Positions 57,945 through 64,000 of a stretch of 64,000 nt of DNA are shown piece by piece (the first letter of the stretch is position 1; each line of letters opens with the position of its first letter). The notes beneath the pieces were generated by a model. The model saw only the letters and a program-made list of their open reading frames with translations. It was not told the origin of the DNA and searched no databases. Source of the DNA: Myxococcales bacterium (GTDB lineage: Bacteria > Myxococcota_A > Polyangia > Polyangiales > Polyangiaceae). Position numbers and translations under genes: made by a program. Location of the stretch: NCBI GenBank assembly GCA_016712525.1, contig JADJQX010000001.1, positions 2,503,501-2,567,500 on the forward strand. The letters are read 5' to 3'.

Positions 57945-59216
57945 ATGAGCGGAAAAGGCCCGGATCTTCGAACGCAGCGCCGACCGAAGCTCGACGCGCC
58001 TCCCGGCAGCCCGACGCCCTTCGTGCTCACGGTGGTCGAGGGGCCCAACGTCGGCGTCGAGCACGTGATCGATCCGGCGAACCCTACGCGTGTGCTCGTG
58101 GGCAAGAGCCCCGCTTGTGTGTTTCACCTCGACGACCCCGAGGTGTCTCGCCGGCACGCCAGCGTGTTCGTTCGTGGCAGTCAGCTCGAGCTCATCGACC
58201 TCGGGTCCACGAACGGCACCACGGTGAACGGCGTGCTGATCAAGGAGGCGTACCTCGTCGGTGGAGAGGCCGTCCGCATGGGGGCGACGGTGATCTCGGT
58301 GAAGCGCGACGTCCCGAAGCGGCTCGTCCTGGGGAGCGCCACGCGCTTCGGGCGTGTGCTCGGGCAGAGCACGGCGATGCGCCGCATTTTCCCGAGCCTC
58401 GAGCGCCTCGCGAAGACGTCGCACGCCGTGCTGCTCGAGGGTGAGCCAGGCACGGGAAAGGAGCTCGTGGCCGAAGAGCTCCACCGCGCCGGCGTACGCG
58501 CCGAGGGCCCGTTCGTGGTGCTGTCGACGAGCACGCTCCCCCCCGAAGAGATCGTCGCGAGCCTCCGGCCCGGGAGCGACATCGTCGAGCAAGCCCGCCA
58601 GGGGACGCTCTTCGTCGACGAGCTCGGCTCCGTGCCCGTCGAAGGGCAGAGGCTGCTCGCGAAGCTCGTGGCCGAGGGGGCAAGCGACACTGGCGTGAGG
58701 ATCATGTGCGCGACGAGCGAGCTCCTCGACTCGGACGCGTACCAAACGAAGTTCGACCAGGATCTCTTCGTCGCGCTCCTCCCGGGCCGGCTCGAGATCC
58801 CTCGCCTGCGCGAGCGCGAGGGAGACGTGGCCCTCCTCGCGCGGCACTTCTGGGCCGAGCTCGTCGCCCCCGACGAGACGCCGCTGCCCGAGGACTTTCT
58901 CGCGCGGTTCGAGCACTACGCGTTCCCCGGCAACGTGGCCGAGCTCGCCGCGGCCGTCGCCGCGAGGCACCTCCAAGGGGAGCTCGTCTCGGCGTTCAAG
59001 CACGAGCCTAAGCCGCAGAAGAACGTCGACTTCATCACCGACGTGACGTCCCGTGATCTGCCGTTCCCTCGCGCGAGGGAGCTCGTCGTGCACGAGTTCG
59101 AGAAGCGCTACGTCGAGCGCGTGCTCGAGCGTCATGGCGGGAGCGTCGCGAAGGCCTCGGCGGCGAGCGGGGTCGCCCACCGGTACTTCCAGCTCATCAA
59201 GGCGCGCGTAAAGTAG
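57945..59216 (+). CDS. FHA domain-AAA+ regulator of NtrC family type lacking GAFTGA loop
   Basis: A 423-residue protein. An FHA domain (about 25-120; SRRHASV, GSTNGTTVNG) for binding phospho-Thr is followed by an NtrC-type AAA+ domain with Walker A GEPGTGKE (166-173), Walker B TLFVDE (Asp225) and RLREREGDV. The region between Walker A and B is about ten residues shorter than normal, and no GAFTGA motif, the sigma-54 contact loop, is present. The C-terminus ends in a Fis-type helix-turn-helix (KRYVERVLERHGGSVAKASAASGV). It may bind DNA and respond to the neighbouring kinase without activating sigma-54. Start ATG 57945 with GAGGA upstream. Confidence 0.88.
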   Translation: MSGKGPDLRTQRRPKLDAPPGSPTPFVLTVVEGPNVGVEHVIDPANPTRVLVGKSPACVFHLDDPEVSRRHASVFVRGSQLELIDLGSTNGTTVNGVLIKEAYLVGGEAVRMGATVISVKRDVPKRLVLGSATRFGRVLGQSTAMRRIFPSLERLAKTSHAVLLEGEPGTGKELVAEELHRAGVRAEGPFVVLSTSTLPPEEIVASLRPGSDIVEQARQGTLFVDELGSVPVEGQRLLAKLVAEGASDTGVRIMCATSELLDSDAYQTKFDQDLFVALLPGRLEIPRLREREGDVALLARHFWAELVAPDETPLPEDFLARFEHYAFPGNVAELAAAVAARHLQGELVSAFKHEPKPQKNVDFITDVTSRDLPFPRARELVVHEFEKRYVERVLERHGGSVAKASAASGVAHRYFQLIKARVK

Positions 59217-59297
59217 CGAAATCACGAGCGATTGCGCGGGTGCTCTTTCGGCAAGCGTGCGCCCGGTGCGCCGCACCTTCCGGCGTCGTCGAGCTGC

Positions 59298-59303
59298 TAC
59301 GCT
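59298..59303 (+). promoter_or_regulatory. Putative -10 hexamer TACGCT
   Basis: TACGCT ends eight bases before GTG 59312 (eleven before ATG 59315); member of the TANNNT leaderless pattern. Confidence 0.4.
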
Positions 59304-59311
59304 CGAAGGAC

Positions 59312-60151
59312 GTGATGCGTTTTCGGCGTGTCGTTCCGCGTGGGCTGCCTGTCATCGGGCTCACCTTCGCGCTCTTCGTTTGGCCCGAGGTCGCCCTCGC
59401 CGGCAAGAAGGAGTGCGTGCGCGCCTTCGACGACGGCCAGCGCGCGCAGTCGGATCATGCCCTCCGCAAGGCTCGCGACGCGTTCCTCGCCTGCGCCTCG
59501 GCCGAGTGCCCCGCGGTGCTTCGGGCCGATTGTGGGAAGGCCCTCGACGAGGTCCGCGCGGCGATCCCCACGGTCGTGCTCTCGGCCAACGACGGGGAAG
59601 GCCGCGACGTCGTCGCCCGGGTCACGATCGACGGCGTGCCTGTCACCGACGCCCTCGACGGCATCGCCAAGGAGATCGAGCCCGGGCCGCACAAAATCCG
59701 GTTCGAGCCCGCGCCGCCGTTCGTCGTCGTCGAGCTCGATGTCGTGGTGAAAGAGGGGGAGAAGAACCGTCGCATCGCGGCGACCCTCGCGCCCCCGAAG
59801 AAGGTCGAGCCGAAGGTCGGCGAAGCCCGCGACGTCCCCGAGGCTCCTCCTCCGACACGGAGCGCCCTCGGGTACGCGGTGCCGGCCGGGCTCGGGGCGA
59901 TCGGAGTGACGGGCCTCGTCGTCGCCGTGGCGAGCAAGGTCGCGCTCGACGGGAGGGTCGACGATCTTCGGGCGACGTGCGCCCCGACCTGCTCCCAAGA
60001 CGAACGCGCCGACGCCTCGGGCATGCTCGTGCGCACGAACGTCGCGCTCGTGGTGGGGCTCTCGGCCCTGGGGCTCGCGGTCGCCTCGTGGGTGCTCTTC
60101 TCTCCGTCGTCCACACGATCGCAGCGGCCGCTGGCGGTGCTCACGTGGTGA
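59312..60151 (+). CDS. Exported PEGA-like protein with C-terminal membrane helices
   Basis: A 279-residue protein. N-terminal signal (PVIGLTFALFVWPEVALA), a Cys-containing helical part (ECVRAFDDGQRAQSDHALRKARDAF with three further Cys), a PEGA-like beta segment (VVARVTIDGVPV ... GPHKIRFE) and a linker. Two hydrophobic segments close the chain (YAVPAGLGAIGVTGLVVAVAS and VALVVGLSALGLAVASWVLF). It resembles a common myxobacterial kinase-neighbour envelope protein. Start GTG 59312 or ATG 59315. The stop overlaps the next start (GTGA). Confidence 0.75.
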   Translation: MMRFRRVVPRGLPVIGLTFALFVWPEVALAGKKECVRAFDDGQRAQSDHALRKARDAFLACASAECPAVLRADCGKALDEVRAAIPTVVLSANDGEGRDVVARVTIDGVPVTDALDGIAKEIEPGPHKIRFEPAPPFVVVELDVVVKEGEKNRRIAATLAPPKKVEPKVGEARDVPEAPPPTRSALGYAVPAGLGAIGVTGLVVAVASKVALDGRVDDLRATCAPTCSQDERADASGMLVRTNVALVVGLSALGLAVASWVLFSPSSTRSQRPLAVLTW

Positions 60152-61317
60152 AGGTGCGGCTCTCCGCCATCGTTCCTTTGGTGCTCGCGTGCGCCGCGGG
60201 GTGGGTGGGCGCGTGTGGGCCAGGCCTCTTCGATGGGCTCACCGGCGGCTCGAAGGACGCAGCGACCGAGCCCTCCGACGCGCTCCCTCCTCCTCCTCCC
60301 GTCGACGCCGGTTGCGCGCACGCGTACGCCCCCGAGCGCCCGACGGTGGCCGACGGCCCCGACACGGCCGAGCGCGTCTTCGCGATGGAGAGGCTCCGCC
60401 TCGACACGGGAAATCAAGCCTCGTCGCTGCCGAAGCCGGCTGGCCTCGACCTCGATCGAAGGTGCACCTGTCCGGAGGAGAGCGCGTGTGCTCGGCCCGA
60501 CGGGGGCGCGGTGTGCGACGATCCGAACGGCCGCGACAACCAGGGGGCGAACTTCATCGCGCAGATCCTGCCCGGCGTGCCGGGGCTCCGGCCGACCGCC
60601 ATCGAGGACGAGCTCCGGAACGGCGTGTACTCGGTGATCTTGCGGGTGTCGGCGTGGAATGGCACGGCCGACGACCCTCAGGTCAACGTTTCGTTGCTCC
60701 TATCTCCCGGGCTCGAGGGGCGGCTCACCGACGCGGGGCCACGCGCTCCGAAGTTCGACGGCACCGACGTGTGGGCCGTGCACCCTCGGTCCCTCCAGGA
60801 CGGAAACGCCCTCGTGGGGCAGTCGTGCTCGACGCCGGGGGTGTTCTGCCTGCCGATCTACACGACGTCGTCTGCCTACGTTCGCGGCGACGTCCTGGTC
60901 GCTCCGTTCCCCGTGGTCCCCATCGCCGTAGGCCTCGAGAGCGGCTCGTTCGAGCTCGAGATCCGGTCGGGGACGCTCGTCGCTGCGCTGGAGCGGAGCG
61001 GTGGCAAGCTCGCCCTCGTCGGTGAGATCTCCGGGCGCGTGTCGAGCGAGAGCCTGCTCGCGAGCGTCACGTCGTTCATCAACCCGATCACGAAGCTCCC
61101 GATCTGCCCGGGCGATCCTTCCTACGAGACGCTCAAGCAGACCATCTGCGCCCTCCCCGACATTCCCCTCGATCCCACCAAGGACGGGACGAACCAGCGC
61201 TGCGACGCCATTAGCAACGCGCTCGGCTTTCGTGCGCCCGAGGCCAAGGTCGGCGCCGTGATCCCGCCTCCGTCCGGCACGCCAGCGTGCGACGGTGGCA
61301 CGCCGAAGTGCGACTGA
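60148..61317 (+). CDS. Lipoprotein of unknown function
   Basis: A 389-residue lipoprotein. Signal stretch LSAIVPLVLACAAGWVGAC ends in a lipobox Cys at about residue 23. An acidic, Pro-rich linker follows, then a Cys-containing domain (DRRCTCPEESACARP) and a beta-rich middle (YSVILRVSAWNGTADD, VNVSLLLSPGLEG, SFELEIRSGTLVAALE, LVGEISGRVS). No known family. The start is GTG 60148 in a GTGA overlap, so it is coupled to the preceding PEGA-like protein. Confidence 0.72.
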   Translation: MKVRLSAIVPLVLACAAGWVGACGPGLFDGLTGGSKDAATEPSDALPPPPPVDAGCAHAYAPERPTVADGPDTAERVFAMERLRLDTGNQASSLPKPAGLDLDRRCTCPEESACARPDGGAVCDDPNGRDNQGANFIAQILPGVPGLRPTAIEDELRNGVYSVILRVSAWNGTADDPQVNVSLLLSPGLEGRLTDAGPRAPKFDGTDVWAVHPRSLQDGNALVGQSCSTPGVFCLPIYTTSSAYVRGDVLVAPFPVVPIAVGLESGSFELEIRSGTLVAALERSGGKLALVGEISGRVSSESLLASVTSFINPITKLPICPGDPSYETLKQTICALPDIPLDPTKDGTNQRCDAISNALGFRAPEAKVGAVIPPPSGTPACDGGTPKCD

Positions 61318-61327
61318 GGACCGTGGG

Positions 61328-62329
61328 TCAGCGCGGCCCGAGCGCCACGTGCACGACGCGCCCGGCGAGGGCGACGCACGTGTCGCCGCAGGCCGCTCTC
61401 GTGTCGACCGTGCCTTCGGCCACGTAGGTGCGCGAGGCCGCGTCGACTTCGGGGGCGATGTCGTCCAAGGTGGCATGAAGCTCCTTGCCGTCGACGCTGA
61501 ACGTCACGCGGCCCTTCGCGGTGAGCTCGGCGCGCCGCTCCTCGGGCACGGCGAGGCGGATGCGCAAGCCCGTGCCGCCGACGACGCGCACGGCGACCTC
61601 CCCCGGGTGCACCACGGTCGAGGGGTCGGCGTAGAGGCCCGTGACCACGCCGTCGAACGGGGCGACGACGCGGCAGTCCTCGACGGCCTGCTCGAGCTGC
61701 GCCACCCGGACCTTGTGCTCTTCCGCCATGGCCGACGCTGCGGCCGCGCGTGCGCCGGCGCCCCGCGCGTCGAAGGCCGATTGGGTGGCCTCTTCGCCCG
61801 AGACGAGCGCGATCGTGCGCCCGTCGACCTCGACCGTCGCGTTCCGCCGCGTCTGCCTGTGCGCCGCGGCGCTGGCTTCGGCCCCGAGGGCACCGGCGGT
61901 GGCGAGCTGGGCTTTGTGCGCCGCCTTCGCCGCGGCGAGCGCGTGCCGCCGTTCGCGTGCATCATACACCAAGAGGACGTCGCCCTTCTTGACGTGAGCG
62001 CCGAGCTTCGCCGGGACGTCGACGACGGTCAGCTCCGACTTCGGGGCGAGGTTGGCCGTGCTCGGCATGAGGAGCACGCCGACCACGGTGGGGGAGAGGG
62101 CCTCGTGCGGCGCGGGCGCCATGCTCGCCGACGTGACGGGCGTCGGGCTCGGGGCGGTGCTCGCGAGCTTGGCCCCGACGAACGGCGCCGCGAGGACGAG
62201 GGTCGCGCCCACGATGGCGGGCAGGGCGCGGCGGACGAGCCTCGCGTGGCCTCGCGTCTCCGTGGGCTCGGGGGGCTTGGTGCCGGGCAGCGCGACCGGG
62301 GCCGCCGACGTGCGGTACGGGGTGGTCAT
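61328..62329 (-). CDS. HlyD-family periplasmic adaptor of an exporter
   Basis: A 333-residue membrane-fusion protein. One N-terminal helix (ALPAIVGATLVLAAPFVGA), a biotinyl/lipoyl-like half (VVDVPAKLGAHVKKGDVLLVYDA), an Ala-rich alpha-hairpin (about residues 115-190) and the second lipoyl half (CRVVAPFDGVVTGLYADPSTVVHPGEVAVRVV), then a beta-barrel with AVPEERRAEL. It bridges an inner-membrane transporter to an outer channel. Start ATG 62329 overlaps the ABC transporter stop by four bases, so it partners that ABC protein. Confidence 0.9.
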   Translation of the reverse strand: MTTPYRTSAAPVALPGTKPPEPTETRGHARLVRRALPAIVGATLVLAAPFVGAKLASTAPSPTPVTSASMAPAPHEALSPTVVGVLLMPSTANLAPKSELTVVDVPAKLGAHVKKGDVLLVYDARERRHALAAAKAAHKAQLATAGALGAEASAAAHRQTRRNATVEVDGRTIALVSGEEATQSAFDARGAGARAAAASAMAEEHKVRVAQLEQAVEDCRVVAPFDGVVTGLYADPSTVVHPGEVAVRVVGGTGLRIRLAVPEERRAELTAKGRVTFSVDGKELHATLDDIAPEVDAASRTYVAEGTVDTRAACGDTCVALAGRVVHVALGPR

Positions 62330-64000
62330 GGCATCCTCCGAGGGAACCCCGCGGGCCATCCGGGGTAGGTGGGGAGCTCGTCGAGCGGGCTCGAAGGGGG
62401 CGCCTCGAGCGACGGGGCGAAGCCTCCTCGGACGGCAGGGAGCCACTCGCCGTGCGCGTCGGTGCGGGCGGGCCTGGGCCTCGCGGGCGCGTGCCGTCGG
62501 GTCGGGGGCTCGCCGTCGTCGTGGCGGTGCCGAGGGCGTCCCGTGCTCGCGCGCGTCGGGTTCGGTGCGCTCCCCATTTGCGCCTCGACGAGCCGCGCGT
62601 AGTGGCCTCCGCGAGCGAGCAGCTCGGCGTGGGTGCCCGCCTCGACGAGCTCCCCCTCGTGCATCACCAAAATGCGATCCGCGCCCACCACCGTGCTGAG
62701 CCGGTGCGCGATGAGGATCCGTGTGCACCGGAGACCGTCGAGGGAGCGCTGCACCGCGGCCTCCGTGATCGCATCGAGCGCGCTCGTGGCCTCGTCGAGG
62801 AGGAGCACGGACGGTGCGGAGAGGAGCGCTCGCGCGAGGGCGATGCGCTGACGCTGGCCACCCGAGAGAGAGGCTCCACCGGCGACCACCGGGGTGTCGT
62901 ACCCCATGGGCATCTTGCGGACGTCGCCGTCGATGCACGCGAGCTCGGCGGCAGCGACGACCCGCTCGAGCGAGGCCTGCGGCTCCGAGAGCGCGATGTT
63001 CGCCCGGATCGTCGAGCCGAACACGTGCGGGCGCTGCACGACCACGCCGAGCCGCCGCCGGAGGGACCGGAGCTCGAACGAGTCGAGCCTCTCGCCGTCG
63101 ACGAGCACACGCCCCTCCGAGGGCTCGTAGAGGCCGAGCAAGAGGCGCCCGAGCGTGGTCTTCCCGGAGCCGGAGCGGCCGACGATCGCGATGCACTCGC
63201 CCGCTCGCACGTGCACCGACACACCTTTGACCACCAAGGGAGACTTGTCGCCGTAGCGGAAGCTCACGTTCTCGAGGGTGAGATCTCCTCGGAATTTCGG
63301 CGCCGCGCGGAGGGGCTTCTTCGGATCTTGCTCGGGCGCCGTGCGCAAGACGTCTTCGATGCGCTCGAGCTGCACCTTGACCGTCTGGAGGCGCTGGAGC
63401 GTAGCGACGAGGTTGATGGCCGGGTGCACGAACCCGACGGCGAACGCCTCGGCCGACAGCATGGTCCCGAGGCCGATGCGGTGCTCCATGACCTCGTGGA
63501 CGCCGGACACGAGCAGCACCATCGGGCCGACGAGCCCGAGCGTGCCGAGCACGGCCTCCGAGAGGCTCGAGGTACCGCCTCGGCGGAGACCGACGTTGAG
63601 CACGTCGACGTAGAGCGACGCCCACTTTTGGGACGCGGCGTGCTCGGCGCCGCTCGCCTTGAGCGACTCCATCCCGGCCAATAGCTCCGAGAGCGCGTTC
63701 TGCGCCTCGGTCTGCTTCGCGATCGAGCTCGACGAGGCCTCGCGCAGCTTCTTTCGTGACACCACGTACACGAGGGCCTGGACGGCCACGATGGCGAGCG
63801 CCGTCGCGGCCATGGGGAGGCTCATGGCCGCCAAGAGCGCGAGGTGCACGACGACCAAGAGCCCGTCGATCGCCCCGGAGAGCACGGCCCCCGAGACCAC
63901 CTCGCGGATCTGCTGGACGCTCCCGATGCGGAGCTGGAGATCGGCGGCCTGGCGGCGCTCGAAGAACGCGTACGGGAGGCGCATCATGTGATCGACGAAG
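62326..64000 (-). CDS. ABC exporter (transmembrane plus ATPase), 5' end cut by window
   Basis: 558 codons are visible; the frame stays open to the right edge, so the N-terminus (and any peptidase domain) is missing. Visible parts: exporter-type membrane domain (about five helices) beginning in LPYAFFERRQAADL, and an ATPase with Walker A GRSGSGKTT, Q-loop, LSGGQ signature, Walker B LLLDEATSALD and AHRLS switch His. About 90 Arg/Pro-rich residues follow the ATPase, an unusual tail. The layout fits bacteriocin/lantibiotic-type (SunT/NHLM) exporters, and the coupled HlyD adaptor supports peptide or toxin export; the cargo lies outside the window. Confidence 0.92.
   Translation of the reverse strand, partial: FVDHMMRLPYAFFERRQAADLQLRIGSVQQIREVVSGAVLSGAIDGLLVVVHLALLAAMSLPMAATALAIVAVQALVYVVSRKKLREASSSSIAKQTEAQNALSELLAGMESLKASGAEHAASQKWASLYVDVLNVGLRRGGTSSLSEAVLGTLGLVGPMVLLVSGVHEVMEHRIGLGTMLSAEAFAVGFVHPAINLVATLQRLQTVKVQLERIEDVLRTAPEQDPKKPLRAAPKFRGDLTLENVSFRYGDKSPLVVKGVSVHVRAGECIAIVGRSGSGKTTLGRLLLGLYEPSEGRVLVDGERLDSFELRSLRRRLGVVVQRPHVFGSTIRANIALSEPQASLERVVAAAELACIDGDVRKMPMGYDTPVVAGGASLSGGQRQRIALARALLSAPSVLLLDEATSALDAITEAAVQRSLDGLRCTRILIAHRLSTVVGADRILVMHEGELVEAGTHAELLARGGHYARLVEAQMGSAPNPTRASTGRPRHRHDDGEPPTRRHAPARPRPARTDAHGEWLPAVRGGFAPSLEAPPSSPLDELPTYPGWPAGFPRRMP

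Noticed and set aside
1..64000. tRNA, rRNA, CRISPR array, riboswitch or intact insertion sequence
   Set aside because: I looked for cloverleaf T-loops, regular short repeats and transposase motifs and found none; a covariance-model search would be needed to rule out small RNAs.

Overview
The window is GC-rich throughout and almost fully coding. It carries many short four-base gene overlaps (ATGA or GTGA), frequent GTG and TTG starts, three Hanks-type Ser/Thr kinases, many lipoproteins with proline/alanine-rich linkers, an RpoH-like sigma factor, DUF4388 and roadblock proteins, and TPR envelope proteins. Together these point to a myxobacterium (Myxococcota, probably the Polyangiales/Sorangiineae side). 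This is a placement from gene content; no 16S rRNA gene is present. I saw no tRNA, rRNA, CRISPR array, phage or intact insertion sequence. All calls come from reading the sequence; no database search was run.

Layout. 1-3034: a DUF1592/DUF1501 export pair, the first gene cut by the left edge. 3101-11757: housekeeping and envelope genes (class II DAHP synthase, a membrane protein, coupled purine nucleoside phosphorylase and cytidine deaminase, a PEGA/TPR beta-barrel protein, a kinase, an alpha/beta hydrolase, and an OmpA/DUF4398 lipoprotein pair). 11840-18401: an SNF2 helicase, an RpoH-like sigma factor with a sigma-54-type promoter, a Pro/Gln-repeat lipoprotein and a hydrolase-like lipoprotein. 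18558-26823: a lipid-flavoured stretch with a radical SAM protein resembling tetraether synthase, a MITE-like repeat, a ceramidase homologue, a kinase with an N-terminal membrane domain, and a WS/DGAT acyltransferase. 27242-29811: a four-gene overlapping operon of a DUF4388 protein with a possible degenerate GTPase domain, two roadblock proteins and a cytoplasmic PhnD-like binding protein. 40617-29847 (minus strand): a complete bidirectional group 3d NiFe-hydrogenase operon, hoxF-hoxU-hoxY-hoxH followed by a protease-HypF fusion, hypC, hypD, hypE, hypA and hypB. 40789-46854: small metabolic genes (MBL hydrolase, FolE plus an SDR, a Lon-substrate-binding-like protein, a Rieske protein, DUF2071, an acyl-CoA dehydrogenase-like protein). 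47031-56398: a beta-barrel protein, a glycosyltransferase-like protein and a tightly coupled run of TPR envelope proteins whose order recalls the Glt/Nfs gliding and sporulation machinery. 56471-61317: a kinase, an FHA-AAA+ regulator without a GAFTGA loop, and two envelope proteins. 61328-64000: an HlyD-type adaptor and an ABC exporter cut by the right edge.

The most distinctive observations are: (i) the hydrogenase operon with its maturation protease fused to HypF; (ii) the roadblock operon with a possible pseudo-GTPase; (iii) the Tes-like radical SAM protein; (iv) the FHA-AAA+ protein lacking the sigma-54 contact loop; (v) a recurrent TANNNT hexamer 6-13 bases before the start codon of about fifteen lead genes without Shine-Dalgarno sites, suggesting widespread leaderless transcription; and (vi) a repeat element with TTAA ends whose internal hairpins show a compensatory base change.
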